Both the position numbers and the translations under genes were made by a program. Positions 26,584 through 36,340 of a stretch of DNA of 47,882 bases are shown piece by piece (the stretch's first letter is position 1; each line of letters begins with the position of its first letter). The notes below the pieces were generated by a model. That model ran no database searches and was not told where the DNA came from. It saw only the letters and a program-made list of their open reading frames with translations. Source of the DNA: Bacteroidota bacterium (GTDB lineage Bacteria > Bacteroidota > Bacteroidia > Bacteroidales > FEN-979). The stretch is from contig JAPLDG010000312.1 in NCBI GenBank assembly GCA_026391845.1, positions 1 to 47,882 of the forward strand. Direction: 5' to 3'.

Positions 26584-26609
26584 AACGGCCGGCGAATCCC
26601 AGCCTTTGT

Positions 26610-26669
26610 ACTTCGTCATTCGTACTTTTTACTTCGCGTTGTACCGCACTAAATGTCAGAAGTCAGGAA
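26610..26669 (-). repeat. 60-bp dispersed repeat, copy B
   Basis: Reverse complement of 5739-5798 with three mismatches. It lies between the 33-bp tandem array and atpG. Confidence 0.9.
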
Positions 26670-26689
26670 ATATCAATTGTTGAAACCCC

Positions 26690-27583
26690 CTACCCTTTCA
26701 ACGCCTCCGCCCCGGAAACAATTTCGAGGATGGCATTGGTAATGGCGTTCTGGCGGGCTTTGTTGTAGGAGATGTTGAGGTCGCGCAGGAGATCCTTTGC
26801 ATTTTCGGTGGCCTTGTTCATGGCGGTCATGCGTGCCCCCTGCTCGGAAGCGAATGAATCAAGCGCTGCTTTGAAAAGCTGGATGCGCAACGTTTTCGGG
26901 ATCAGTTCGCGAACAATGGTCTCCTGGTCCGGTTCAAAGATGTAGTCTGAAGCAACGGTTTTGGCCACAGGCGCCTTTGAATCAACAGGTACAGGTGCGA
27001 TGGGCAGATATTGCTCAACGATCAGCCGCTGAACAGCGGCATTTTTAAATTCATTGTAAATCAGATCAATCCGGTCAAATTTTTTCCCTGCAAAATCCTT
27101 CATCAGTTTCTCAGCAAGTACGGAGGCATTGGCGAAGGTAAGCTGGTCGAAAAGTTCATCATGTGATTCAAGGACATTGTATTTTCTTTTCCGGAAATAC
27201 TCCGTCGCTTTGCGGCCGATGGTGATAAAACTGACATTATTCCGGCTGAACTGCTGCTGGTAGGTGGTCGCGGTAAGGTGAACCGCCATTTTAATGATAT
27301 TGGAGTTGAACGCCCCGCACAATCCCCGGTTTGAGGCGATGACCACCAGCAAAATCTTCTCCTGTTTGCGTTCCTGGGAGAATACATTTTCGTCGGAACT
27401 GTCGATCGTCGCGCTCAGGTTTTGCAGAATTTCCCGCAGTTTGGCTGCATAAGGCCTTAATTTGATGATAGCCGTTTGTGCCTTACGCAACTTGGAGGCC
27501 GCCACCATTTTCATGGCATTGGTAATCTGTTGGGTCGATTTTACCGATGCAATCCGAATACGTACTTCCTTCAGTCCGGCCAT
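26690..27583 (-). CDS. atpG: ATP synthase F1 gamma subunit
   Basis: 297 residues, the central rotor shaft of F1. Family landmarks are the N-terminal helix with IRIASVKSTQQITNAMKMVAASKLRKAQ, the ASNRGLCGAFN segment after the Rossmann-like start, and the C-terminal helix with ARMTAMNKATENAKDLLRDL and YNKARQNAITNAILEIVSGAEAL. Length is normal. It is the last gene of the atpB-E-F-H-A-G run, nine bases after atpA. No intrinsic terminator was recognised downstream; the repeat-rich spacer begins immediately. Confidence 0.97.
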   Translation of the reverse strand: MAGLKEVRIRIASVKSTQQITNAMKMVAASKLRKAQTAIIKLRPYAAKLREILQNLSATIDSSDENVFSQERKQEKILLVVIASNRGLCGAFNSNIIKMAVHLTATTYQQQFSRNNVSFITIGRKATEYFRKRKYNVLESHDELFDQLTFANASVLAEKLMKDFAGKKFDRIDLIYNEFKNAAVQRLIVEQYLPIAPVPVDSKAPVAKTVASDYIFEPDQETIVRELIPKTLRIQLFKAALDSFASEQGARMTAMNKATENAKDLLRDLNISYNKARQNAITNAILEIVSGAEALKG

Positions 27584-27592
27584 GTAAGTCTC

Positions 27593-29182
27593 TTATTTCT
27601 TTTCCTCGTATTTGTTGGACAGCTCTTTTGCCACCTGTTCCATGGTCCTCAGATCTTCATCCAGCAGTTTACCGGCTTTTAAATTGTCGAGTACTGCCTG
27701 GTGCCTTTCGGTCATAAAATGGAGGTATTCCGTTTCAAAATTATTGATGCTCCGAACCGGAATGTTGCGCAGCAATCCGCGGGTTCCGCAGAAAATGATC
27801 GCGATTTGTTTTTCAACCGGCATCGGGGAATACTGGGGCTGCTTGAGAATTTCAACGTTGCGTGCGCCTTTGTCGAGTACCGCTTTGGTAGCAGGATCGA
27901 GATCGGAACCGAATTTGGAAAAGGCTTCGAGTTCGCGATATTCGGCCTGGTCGAGTTTGAGCGTACCGGCAATTTTTTTCATGGATTTGATCTGTGCATT
28001 ACCGCCGACGCGCGATACCGATATTCCGACGTTGATGGCCGGGCGGATACCCGAGTTGAACAACGCTGTTTCGAGGAAGATTTGTCCGTCGGTGATGGAA
28101 ATCACGTTGGTCGGAATGTAAGCCGATACGTCGCCGGCCTGGGTTTCAATGATTGGCAACGCTGTGAGCGACCCACCTCCTTTGACCATATCCTTGAGTG
28201 CGGCAGGAAGGTCGTTCATCTGACGGGCAATGGCGTCTGACGAGATAACCCTTGCGGCGCGCTCCAGCAACCGGGAGTGCAGATAAAACACATCGCCGGG
28301 ATAGGCTTCGCGTCCGGGAGGGCGGCGGAGCAACAGGGAGACTTCGCGGTAGGCGACAGCCTGTTTTGACAAGTCGTCGTAGATCACCAAAGCGGGCCGG
28401 CCCGTATCGCGGAAAAATTCCCCGATGGCTGCGCCGGCAAACGGGGCATAATACTGCATGGCTGCAGGATCGGAGGCGGTTGAGGAAACAACCACCGTGT
28501 AGTCCATGGCGCCTTTTTCTTCGAGGGTTTTAACAATATTCGCTACTGTTGATCCTTTCTGGCCAACAGCCACATAAATGCAATATACCGTTTCGCCTTT
28601 TGCGTGAAACTCTTTCTGGTTGATGATGGTATCGATGGCAATGGCTGTTTTTCCGGTCTGGCGGTCGCCAATGATGAGTTCACGTTGTCCGCGGCCGATG
28701 GGTATCATGGCATCAATGGGTTTGATCCCGGTTTGAAGAGGCTGATTCACCGGCTGACGGTAGATAACGCCCGGAGCTTTACGTTCCAGCGGCATTTCAT
28801 AACGCACTCCTTCGATCTTCCCTTTGCCGTCGATCGGTTCTCCAAGGGTATTGATGACCCGGCCAAGCAATCCTTCTCCAACTTCGATGGAGGCTATGCG
28901 GCGGGTGCGTTTGACCACATCGCCCTCTTTAATTTCAAAATAATCGCCGAGCAAAACGGCGCCGACATTGTCGGCTTCCAGGTTCAAAACAATGCCTTTC
29001 AATCCGTTTTTCTCAAATTCGATCAGCTCTCCGCTTTCGACATTGTTCATGCCATAGATGCGGGCAATGCCATCCCCGATCGTCAACACGACACCTACCT
29101 CTTCAAGCTCTTTTTCACTCTGGTAACCGGCCAGTTCCCTGCGCAATATCGCCGTAACTTCTGCGGGTTTAATCTCAGCCAT
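27593..29182 (-). CDS. atpA: ATP synthase F1 alpha subunit
   Basis: 529 residues, the non-catalytic nucleotide-binding subunit of F1. The Walker A loop GDRQTGKT is at residues 172-179. The Walker B region and the conserved [12 protein letters not shown] and [17 protein letters not shown] motifs are present. The length is at the usual Bacteroidetes size, slightly longer than E. coli. It lies between atpH (15 bases upstream) and atpG (nine bases downstream). Confidence 0.98.
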   Translation of the reverse strand: MAEIKPAEVTAILRRELAGYQSEKELEEVGVVLTIGDGIARIYGMNNVESGELIEFEKNGLKGIVLNLEADNVGAVLLGDYFEIKEGDVVKRTRRIASIEVGEGLLGRVINTLGEPIDGKGKIEGVRYEMPLERKAPGVIYRQPVNQPLQTGIKPIDAMIPIGRGQRELIIGDRQTGKTAIAIDTIINQKEFHAKGETVYCIYVAVGQKGSTVANIVKTLEEKGAMDYTVVVSSTASDPAAMQYYAPFAGAAIGEFFRDTGRPALVIYDDLSKQAVAYREVSLLLRRPPGREAYPGDVFYLHSRLLERAARVISSDAIARQMNDLPAALKDMVKGGGSLTALPIIETQAGDVSAYIPTNVISITDGQIFLETALFNSGIRPAINVGISVSRVGGNAQIKSMKKIAGTLKLDQAEYRELEAFSKFGSDLDPATKAVLDKGARNVEILKQPQYSPMPVEKQIAIIFCGTRGLLRNIPVRSINNFETEYLHFMTERHQAVLDNLKAGKLLDEDLRTMEQVAKELSNKYEEKK

Positions 29183-29197
29183 GGTATAAAAATTTTT

Positions 29198-29758
29198 TTA
29201 AAATTCCTTTTTGTACAAATTTACCTTTGCAATTGCGATGCGCATGTCGTCAATTTCCCTGCGGATACTGGCATCGTATTGTTTGTCTTCCCAGTTCAGC
29301 ACGAACCCTCCGATCAGCGATTCATCTATATCGGCTTTCAGGTCGATTTCCGCCCGGGTGTATTTTTCCATCAGACTGATCACCTTTTTCCGCGTTGTCT
29401 CATCAGGTAACACCGGTGAAGAAAAATGGACAGTCAGGATATTGCGATAGGCCTGGTAGAGTTCAGCCAGTTTAATGGCGATGGCCGGAATAAATGATTC
29501 TCTGTTCTTCCTTACCATGATGAGCAGGTAAGTCATCGTAAGACTGTGTAAATTCTTGCCAAATATTTCCTGGAGAATAACCAGCTTTTTGCCCGAATTG
29601 ATGATCGGACTTTCCAGCAGCAACCTTAATTCCTTACTCTCTGTGCAGATCTTTGTAATCAATAAACTGTCCTGATATACCTCCTCCACCTCGCTCTTCT
29701 CCAGGGCAAGTTCAAATAACGCCTTTGCATAGCGTTCTGCTACTAAGGAAACATTCAT
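29198..29758 (-). CDS. atpH: ATP synthase delta subunit
   Basis: 186 residues, the peripheral-stalk subunit that caps F1. The N-terminal helical domain starts VAERYAKALFELA and the C-terminal part carries DIDESLIGGFVLNWEDKQYDASIRR, the typical ending of the family. Identification rests on these motifs and on its position between atpF and atpA. Confidence 0.94.
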   Translation of the reverse strand: MNVSLVAERYAKALFELALEKSEVEEVYQDSLLITKICTESKELRLLLESPIINSGKKLVILQEIFGKNLHSLTMTYLLIMVRKNRESFIPAIAIKLAELYQAYRNILTVHFSSPVLPDETTRKKVISLMEKYTRAEIDLKADIDESLIGGFVLNWEDKQYDASIRREIDDMRIAIAKVNLYKKEF

Positions 29759-29764
29759 TCGGGT

Positions 29765-30259
29765 TTAGTTGAATTTAATTTCTTTTAATAACTCCTGAAC
29801 ATATTCTTCCTGTTTCTTCGGGTCAGAAAGTTCGCGTTTCAAAATGAACTTTGCCAGGGTCAGTGAACTTTCCGCGATCTGATTTTTCAATTCGGTCATG
29901 GCAGCCATTTTTTCATTGTTGATGCTTGCCTTTGCTCCTTCAACGATCCTTGAAGCCTCTTCACTGGCCTTTATCCGTGCCTCTTCGATCATTTTATCCC
30001 TGATTTTGCGCGCTTCGTTCAAAATCGCATCCCGTTCATTTTTTGCCTCCTGAAGAAGTTGTTCATTGCTGAATTTCAGCTGCTTCATCTCTTCCCTGGC
30101 CTGGTTTGCGGCATTCAACGCTTCGTGGATGGAAACTTCCCGTTCTTTGAGCATCAGAAGGATGGGTTTCCAGGCAAATTTACCCAGTACGAACACCAGG
30201 AATAAAAAAGCCAGTGTCATCCAGAAAATCAGTCCCAGTCCCGGAGTGATTAATTCCAT
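29765..30259 (-). CDS. atpF: ATP synthase F0 subunit b
   Basis: 164 residues. One N-terminal transmembrane helix (about 8-28, followed by KFAWKPILLMLKER, the b-subunit hallmark) leads into a long charged alpha-helical coiled coil (about 35-150) that forms the peripheral stalk. It overlaps nothing, lies six bases before atpH, and is separated from atpE by an 85-base gap holding a strong hairpin. Confidence 0.95.
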   Translation of the reverse strand: MELITPGLGLIFWMTLAFLFLVFVLGKFAWKPILLMLKEREVSIHEALNAANQAREEMKQLKFSNEQLLQEAKNERDAILNEARKIRDKMIEEARIKASEEASRIVEGAKASINNEKMAAMTELKNQIAESSLTLAKFILKRELSDPKKQEEYVQELLKEIKFN

Positions 30260-30293
30260 ATCGTTTTGCTTTAAGTAATTGTGAATTGATTAA

Positions 30294-30332
30294 GTTCATT
30301 GCGCATCAACCAACCGTTGATCCGCAATGAAC
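30294..30332 (-). promoter_or_regulatory. 17-bp hairpin in the atpE-atpF intergenic region
   Basis: Arms 30294-30310 and 30316-30332 are reverse complements with one mismatch and a five-base loop. It begins 13 bases after the atpE stop on the transcript. No T run follows, so it is not an intrinsic terminator. It more likely protects or processes the atpBE part of the message. Confidence 0.8.
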
Positions 30333-30344
30333 CTGTTGTTTCTG

Positions 30345-30617
<273 letters not shown>

Positions 30618-30636
30618 TTAAGGGTTAAAAAAAATT

Positions 30637-31797
30637 CTAATGATGTTCAGGTTCAATCGTTGCCAGCCCGAAATATAGCGCCGACAACAGGGTAAACACA
30701 TATGCCTGGATGAACGCAACAAGCAGTTCCAGTAAATTCATAAATATCATAAAAGCAACGGAAACAACCGAAACACCCAATCCCAATGCCGCGCTGATCG
30801 CGCCAAAGATAAAGATCAGGCTGACGAATCCAAGCACGATGATGTGCCCGGCGGTAATATTCGCAAAGAGTCGGATCATCAATACAAATGGTTTGGTTAT
30901 GATCCCGATGATCTCGACGATGGGCATCAAAGGCACCGGAAATTTCAACCACCAGGGCACTCCCGGCGTATTGATGATATCCACCCAATAGTGCTTATTT
31001 CCGTTGACCGTTGTGATGATGAAGGTAAAAACAGCCATGACCAGTGTTACCGCGATGTTTCCGGTTACATTGGCCCCGCCGGGGAAAAACGGCACAAGCC
31101 CGAGCAGGTTGTTCAGGATAATAAAAAAGAATAAGGTCAGCAAAAAGGGCATGAACTTCTCATATTTTTTTTCCCCGATGGAACTTTTGGCAATATCATC
31201 GCGGACAAAAACGATCAATGGTTCAACCAACGACTGCAAGCCGCTGGGCGCTTTTCCCTTGTTGCGTGTGTAAGCGCCGGCAACGGAGATAAATATCACG
31301 GCGAGCAGGAAGGAATTAAGCAAAATGGCAAAAGCGATCTTGGTGATCGAAAAATCATATACGGCCGGACCTTCGGCAGCCGCATTCCCGCCTGCTCCTT
31401 CCCGAACAATTTTTCCCTTGTGAGGGCCTTCCGGCTCTAATGTAAACCCTTTGTAACTGTGTGTTTCATTGTGAAACCGGCTTGATAAAAAAGCATAAAG
31501 CTTTCCGTCATAAAGCAAAATAACCGGTAACGGGATGGTCAGGTGAACATTTCCTATTTCGGCTACATGCCATTCATGATTATCGAGCACATGCTCCATG
31601 ATCATTTCGCCGGCATTGAATTTTCCTTCGGCACCGTGTTCAGATTCCCCCTTTTGTTCAAAAATGGTGTCACTTGCAGGCACAAGCATGGTATGATCCT
31701 GAACGGATGCCGCCATTCTGGCTGTGAACAGCACCCAGATCAGGAGACTGAGCGCCGCAAAACGAATAACAGGGAGGTACGATCTGTTTGCTGTCAT
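30637..31797 (-). CDS. atpB: ATP synthase F0 subunit a
   Basis: 386 residues from the ATG at 31797. The N-terminus is a signal-like helix followed by an extended extracytoplasmic domain (about 40-150), as in other Bacteroidetes a subunits. The membrane domain then carries the essential arginine in MIRLFANITAGHI. Starts are uncertain: an ATG at 31848 and a TTG at 31857 are also in frame. The 31848 start would also fit the promoter box at 31893-31900; 31797 gives the more normal signal-peptide N-region. It is the first gene of the F0F1 run; no atpI is seen upstream, and atpD/atpC are not in the window. Confidence 0.93.
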   Translation of the reverse strand: MTANRSYLPVIRFAALSLLIWVLFTARMAASVQDHTMLVPASDTIFEQKGESEHGAEGKFNAGEMIMEHVLDNHEWHVAEIGNVHLTIPLPVILLYDGKLYAFLSSRFHNETHSYKGFTLEPEGPHKGKIVREGAGGNAAAEGPAVYDFSITKIAFAILLNSFLLAVIFISVAGAYTRNKGKAPSGLQSLVEPLIVFVRDDIAKSSIGEKKYEKFMPFLLTLFFFIILNNLLGLVPFFPGGANVTGNIAVTLVMAVFTFIITTVNGNKHYWVDIINTPGVPWWLKFPVPLMPIVEIIGIITKPFVLMIRLFANITAGHIIVLGFVSLIFIFGAISAALGLGVSVVSVAFMIFMNLLELLVAFIQAYVFTLLSALYFGLATIEPEHH

Positions 31798-31892
31798 GAA
31801 ACCATTTACGATGTTATTTACCGGGCGGTTGAGCGTGGGTATCCTCATAAAAAACAATGGCCGATCCTCAATCCGTCGAAGTACAATCAGTG

Positions 31893-31900
31893 CAAAAATA
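31893..31900 (-). promoter_or_regulatory. -7 box of the ATP synthase operon
   Basis: TATTTTTG on the minus strand, upstream of all candidate atpB starts. It is divergent from the tolC-like gene. Confidence 0.5.
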
Positions 31901-31986
31901 TAAAATAATATTGAATTGCGAAAATGGTGAATTGTAACCTAAAAACAATTTCTTCGTCTTAATGCCTTAGCGAACGGTAAAATCAT

Positions 31987-31994
31987 TACTTTTG
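31987..31994 (+). promoter_or_regulatory. -7 box of the TolC-like gene
   Basis: TACTTTTG, ending 23 bases before the ATG at 32018. Confidence 0.6.
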
Positions 31995-32017
31995 AACACG
32001 TATAAAAAACCTTTAAA

Positions 32018-33472
32018 ATGCAAGTGTATCCTTCTAAATTATGGCTTTCTGCCTGTTTGATTTTTGCTTTTTTAGGAATTTCAGGAAGCGGTCAGGCTCA
32101 AAAAATCTGGACCCTGGAAGATTGCATCAATTATGCCCTGGAAAACAACCTCGACATCAACAAACAACTGTTCACGGTTGAAAACAACAAGGACCTGTTA
32201 TTGCAGAGTGGCCTGAACATGTTGCCAAATCTCAATGCCAATGGCACAAATGTGTGGAACTTCGGGCAAACCATCGACCAGTACACCAACACATTCGCCA
32301 CAAACACCGTTCGTTCCAACAACTTCTACATTGCAAGTAACGTTACCCTGTTTGGCGGTCTGCAAAAATTAAACACCTACAAAGAGAATAAAATCAACCT
32401 GCTGGCGAGCAAATACGACCTCGATGTACTGAAAAACAGCATCTCTCTTACGGTCGCCGGATATTATCTCGACAACTTATTCAACCTCGAATTGCTGGAT
32501 GTGGCCAATGAGCAGCTCATGATCACAACTTCACAATCCGAACGGATGGAGAAACTGGTTGATGCCGGTTCCTCCGCCAGGGGAGACTTGCTGAACATCC
32601 AGGCTCAGAAGGCAACCGAGCAATTGAATGTCGTGGACGCTGAAAACCGGCTCTATATCTCCAATCTTTCCCTTCAGCAGTTGATCAATCTGCCGGTCAC
32701 ACGCGATTTCAGGATTGAAAAACCGCTTCTCAAATCTGTTCAGGCCCCGCAGGAAAAAATCACTCCAGACATCATTTTCGAACATGCCATGAAAACCCGG
32801 CCGGAGATCAAAAGCGCTCAGCTTCAGGTTGAAAGTGCACAAAAACGGCTTGCGATTGCCAGGGGATATATACAACCGACCCTGTCGGTGAGCGGATCTT
32901 GGGGAACAGGATATTCGGGTGTATCGCAGCAAGTCGATCCCACCAAGCCGGCCGACACAATCGCTTATCCCATCGGCTATGTTCAAAACACAAACGACAT
33001 CGTGCTGACGAAGGAAATTGTCCACTCATACCGGATTCAATCTTTCACCGACCAATTGCGTGACAACAGCAACCAATCGGTCGGATTTTACCTGAATATT
33101 CCCATTTTCAACGGATGGCAGGGCCGTACTGCCATCAGCCGGGCTAAAATTCAAAAATCGCAACTTGAACTTGAATTGGGGATCAAAACCAGAGAGTTGC
33201 GAAAACTTATTGAGCAGGCCTATGCGGATGCCTCTTCCGCACTGCAAAAATACACGGCCTCCCAGGAAAAGGTAAATGCTCAGAAAGAGGCATTCAAATA
33301 TGCCCAGCAAAAATTCGATGTCGGCGCACTGACTTCATTTGATTATAACAACAGTAAAAAGGACCTTACCAGATCCGAGGCAGAACTGCTGCAGGCCAAG
33401 TATGATTTTATTTTTAAAACAACCATACTCGATTTCTACATGGGGAACCCCATCAAGATTGACCGTGAATAA
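32018..33472 (+). CDS. TolC family outer membrane efflux protein
   Basis: 484 residues with a signal peptide (about 1-28, ending SGQAQ). Two similar halves of the outer-membrane efflux protein family follow, each starting with a helix-rich segment (ALENNLDINKQLFTVENNKD; ARPEIKSAQLQV-like TRPEIKSAQLQ) and each with amphipathic strands for the barrel (NVWNFGQTID, VGFYLNIPIFNGW). It forms the outer membrane channel of a tripartite exporter. The membrane-fusion protein gene follows 18 bases later. No inner-membrane pump gene is adjacent, so the transported substrate is unknown. Confidence 0.93.
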   Translation: MQVYPSKLWLSACLIFAFLGISGSGQAQKIWTLEDCINYALENNLDINKQLFTVENNKDLLLQSGLNMLPNLNANGTNVWNFGQTIDQYTNTFATNTVRSNNFYIASNVTLFGGLQKLNTYKENKINLLASKYDLDVLKNSISLTVAGYYLDNLFNLELLDVANEQLMITTSQSERMEKLVDAGSSARGDLLNIQAQKATEQLNVVDAENRLYISNLSLQQLINLPVTRDFRIEKPLLKSVQAPQEKITPDIIFEHAMKTRPEIKSAQLQVESAQKRLAIARGYIQPTLSVSGSWGTGYSGVSQQVDPTKPADTIAYPIGYVQNTNDIVLTKEIVHSYRIQSFTDQLRDNSNQSVGFYLNIPIFNGWQGRTAISRAKIQKSQLELELGIKTRELRKLIEQAYADASSALQKYTASQEKVNAQKEAFKYAQQKFDVGALTSFDYNNSKKDLTRSEAELLQAKYDFIFKTTILDFYMGNPIKIDRE

Positions 33473-33490
33473 CCAATAACACTTTTTTCA

Positions 33491-34876
33491 ATGACCAGGA
33501 AGATTTCAAAAAAAACAATGTGGATCATTATTGCCAGCGTTGCAGTGGTGACCATGATTGTAATTGCGGCCGTAATCAAAGGCAAAGGAACCGATGCAAT
33601 TAAAATTGCCACGGAAAAAGTGATGAAGCGAACCATCATCCAAACGGTTTCATCAAACGGCAAGATCCAGCCTGAAAAGGATATCAAGATCAGCCCGTAC
33701 ATCTCCGGTGAAGTCGTTGAGTTGTATGTTAAAGAGGGATATCAGGTTAAAAAGGGCGACCTGCTGGCGAAAATCGATCCTGAAATCTATATTTCCCAAT
33801 TCGATCAGAGTGAAGCCTCCGTCAATACACAGAAAGCAAACCTTGCCAATTCAAAGGCACGGCTTGCCCAGCTGACGGCGCAATTTGAAAATGCGAAACT
33901 CACCTATAACCGTCAGGAAAAATTATTTAAACAAAACGTCATTTCAAAGGCGGAATTTGAGCAGGCCGAATCAGCATTTCAGGTGGCCCAGGCCCAGGTA
34001 AATGCAGGGGAAGAGGATATCAAGGCATCTGGTTTTATGGTAAAAAATTCAGAGGCAGCGCTTAAAAGATCACGGGAAGACCTTGCCCGTACAGCGATAT
34101 TTGCCCCCAATGACGGTACCGTATCAAAGTTAAGCGTGCTGCAGGGAGAACGGGTTACCGGCGCCTCCCAATTCTCAAGCGGGACGGAAATCATGCGCAT
34201 TGCAAACCTCAATGAAATGGAGGCGCAGGTTCAGGTCAATGAAAATGACATTGTTCGCGTGAACATGGGCGACACAGCCCTGATCGAAGTGGATGCCTAT
34301 CTGAACAGGAAATTCAAAGGGATTGTAACCGAAATCGCCACGTCAGCCAACACAACGGGGGTAAGCGTTGACCAGGTGACCAACTTCAATGTAAAAATTC
34401 ACATCCTGAAAGACTTTTACAAAGACCTGCTGGTGGGAAAAGAGATCAACTATTCTCCTTTCCGGCCAGGGATGTCGTGCACTGTTGAAATACAGACGGA
34501 AACTGCCGAAAATACAGTCACTGTACCGATCCAGGCTGTTACGACCAGGGTGGAAAAAGATACTCTCGACAAGCTCAATGAAAAAAATAAGACAAAACAG
34601 GAAGATGGCGACCGGGATATTGAGGTAGTAACCTCAGCAAAGAAAAATGATAAAATTCAGGAGTGCGTTTTTGTTCTTGTTGACGGTGTTGCCAAAAAAA
34701 TTGATGTTAAAACAGGCATCCAGGACAACACCTATATTCAGATTACCAGCGGACTGAAAATTGGGGATGAAATCATCACAGCCCCATACAGCGCCGTGTC
34801 GAAGCTCCTCAAGGACGGGGACAAGGTTAAGAAAGTTGACAAAAAAGACCTGTTTACCAAGGAGAAAGAAAAATAG
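33491..34876 (+). CDS. Efflux periplasmic adaptor (HlyD/membrane-fusion protein family)
   Basis: 461 residues. An N-terminal transmembrane anchor (about 10-31) is followed by a barrel-sandwich/lipoyl half-motif (GEVVELYVKEGYQVKKGDLLAKIDPE region, about 72-98). Next comes a long coiled-coil hairpin (about 100-195), the second lipoyl half (FAPNDGTVSKLSVLQGERV) and beta-barrel segments to about 350. A lysine-rich insert (about 355-385) and a C-terminal membrane-proximal domain complete it. It bridges the inner-membrane pump and the TolC partner encoded upstream. Its stop is three bases before tsaB, so they are likely cotranscribed. Confidence 0.92.
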   Translation: MTRKISKKTMWIIIASVAVVTMIVIAAVIKGKGTDAIKIATEKVMKRTIIQTVSSNGKIQPEKDIKISPYISGEVVELYVKEGYQVKKGDLLAKIDPEIYISQFDQSEASVNTQKANLANSKARLAQLTAQFENAKLTYNRQEKLFKQNVISKAEFEQAESAFQVAQAQVNAGEEDIKASGFMVKNSEAALKRSREDLARTAIFAPNDGTVSKLSVLQGERVTGASQFSSGTEIMRIANLNEMEAQVQVNENDIVRVNMGDTALIEVDAYLNRKFKGIVTEIATSANTTGVSVDQVTNFNVKIHILKDFYKDLLVGKEINYSPFRPGMSCTVEIQTETAENTVTVPIQAVTTRVEKDTLDKLNEKNKTKQEDGDRDIEVVTSAKKNDKIQECVFVLVDGVAKKIDVKTGIQDNTYIQITSGLKIGDEIITAPYSAVSKLLKDGDKVKKVDKKDLFTKEKEK

Positions 34877-34879
34877 TGC

Positions 34880-35608
34880 ATGGCGCTGATCCTTTGTATT
34901 GAAACTGCAACGGACGTGTGTTCCGTGGCTTTGGCCCGGGATGAAAAACTTCTGGGGCTCAGGGAATCATCGGTGCGGAATAGTCACTCCGCCCTGCTTA
35001 CAACATTCATCGACGAACTGTTTCAATCCCGGGATATTCATTTCAACGAGCTGGATGCCGTGGCAGTCAGCATGGGCCCCGGATCTTATACCGGATTGCG
35101 AATCGGCGTGGCTACTGCAAAAGGGTTCTGCTTTGCGCTCGACAAACCGCTGATTGCGGTCCCTACCCTGCAGGCCATGGCGAGGGGTCTTAATTTCAAA
35201 TTTCAAATTTCAAATTTCAAATTCGAAAGACAAAATCCTACCGCTGAAATCCTGATGTGTCCGATGATCGACGCCAGAAGGATGGAGGTTTATTGTGCGA
35301 TTTACAACCTGAATAACAAGGAGTTGCGCGATGTCCGTGCTGACATCATTGATGAATTTTCATTTCAGGAGTTCCTGGCAGAAGCAGTGGTGGTTTTCGG
35401 AGGTGAAGGATCCGATAAATGCAAACCAATTTTGGGGAATCATCCGAATGCTATCTTCATGGATGGATTCCAGGCATCCGCACAGTATATGACCGGTTTT
35501 GCGGAGGAGAAATTCCGGCAGCAGCAATTCGAAGACCTTGCCTATTTTGAACCATTTTATCTGAAAGATTTTGTAGCAGGTAAGCCAAGGGTTAAAGGGC
35601 TGCATTAA
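34880..35608 (+). CDS. tsaB: tRNA threonylcarbamoyladenosine biosynthesis protein TsaB
   Basis: 242 residues. TsaB is the inactive-kinase-fold partner of TsaD in making the universal t6A modification of ANN-decoding tRNAs. Family landmarks are the N-terminal ILCIETATDVCSVAL, NSHSALLTTFID and GPGSYTGLRIGVATAKG, then PMIDARRMEVY. Residues 105-115 (NFKFQISNFKF) are encoded by a 7-bp tandem repeat and form an insertion in the loop between the two lobes that relatives do not have. The frame is intact. It is convergent with the ABC genes at 35660. Confidence 0.95.
   Translation: MALILCIETATDVCSVALARDEKLLGLRESSVRNSHSALLTTFIDELFQSRDIHFNELDAVAVSMGPGSYTGLRIGVATAKGFCFALDKPLIAVPTLQAMARGLNFKFQISNFKFERQNPTAEILMCPMIDARRMEVYCAIYNLNNKELRDVRADIIDEFSFQEFLAEAVVVFGGEGSDKCKPILGNHPNAIFMDGFQASAQYMTGFAEEKFRQQQFEDLAYFEPFYLKDFVAGKPRVKGLH
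35192..35219. repeat. 7-bp tandem repeat AATTTCA x4 inside tsaB
   Basis: Four perfect copies of AATTTCA, then a decayed fifth. Translated in the tsaB frame as NFKFQISNFKF. The same period as the arrays at 6130, 37712 and 45341, but a different unit. Confidence 0.92.
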
Positions 35609-35659
35609 CCGTCATAGCATCCTTCTAAAAAGCAGACACGACCATGAATATCCCGTTTT

Positions 35660-36340
35660 CTATTTAAGGCCGAGCCTTTCAATTTTATTTCCGACGGTGA
35701 AATCTCTCATCTCCCGCTCCAGTTTTTCGAAATCCCCGCGTAAAACCTTTTTTCCCAATACACCTCTGGTAAGTAAATAAATTTCATCGCAGGTATCGCT
35801 CAGGGTGGCAAAAATATGGGATGAAATAATTACAATCTTTTTCAGCTCTTTGAGTTTCAAAATGATCTCCGTGATGAGGATGTTGCTGTGAATATCAACT
35901 CCGTTATATGGCTCGTCGAGAATGTAACAGTCGTTTTCCTGCATCAGTATTGCGGTTATCGCAAGTTTTTTCTTCATTCCCGTGGAATACGTTGAAGCGT
36001 ATTGGTTCAACGGCAATTCGAAAATGTTCCGCTGATCAATGTTGCCGGTGGGCTTTCCTCTGGCATTGCACAGCAGTTGAATATATTCCCGGCCTGTTAT
36101 TTTTGAGAAGAAGAACGGTTCGGTCTGCAAAAATCCCAGGTGATTTTTCAGTTTGTCAAAATCGGAGGTAATTATGCCGTCGAACTTTTCAAGCCCGGTT
36201 ATACATTTGAACAACGTTGTTTTCCCTGAACCATTCTCTCCAACAATTCCGTAAACCCTGCCCTTTTCAAAACTGAGGCTAACCTGATGCAATGCTTCAA
36301 TGGAGCCATACGATTTTGATATGTTTTCGATCCGAATCAT
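35660..36340 (-). CDS. ABC transporter ATP-binding protein
   Basis: 226 residues. Walker A GENGSGKT at 34-41, a divergent signature STGMKKKL, and Walker B CYILDEPYNGVD followed by a switch histidine in ISSHIFATLSD. It is of the short ABC-2-type exporter class. The start MIRIEN at 36340 overlaps the permease stop by four bases (ATGA), a translational-coupling arrangement; the in-frame ATG at 36352 is less likely. The partner permease is the next gene upstream. Confidence 0.9.
   Translation of the reverse strand: MIRIENISKSYGSIEALHQVSLSFEKGRVYGIVGENGSGKTTLFKCITGLEKFDGIITSDFDKLKNHLGFLQTEPFFFSKITGREYIQLLCNARGKPTGNIDQRNIFELPLNQYASTYSTGMKKKLAITAILMQENDCYILDEPYNGVDIHSNILITEIILKLKELKKIVIISSHIFATLSDTCDEIYLLTRGVLGKKVLRGDFEKLEREMRDFTVGNKIERLGLK

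Larger units (their letters stand above)
26163..26689. other. Repeat-rich spacer between the beta-helix gene and atpG
   Basis: About 527 bases without a credible gene. It holds the beta-helix promoter, a perfect 34-bp palindrome, a 33-bp tandem repeat and copy B of the 60-bp dispersed repeat. A 77-residue minus-strand frame (26352-26585) covers the tandem repeat but looks like translated repeat DNA. Confidence 0.6.

Noticed and set aside
26352-26585. 77-residue minus-strand reading frame with 11-residue repeats
   Set aside because: It is translated tandem-repeat DNA with no start signal, and a plus-strand frame is open over the same array too.
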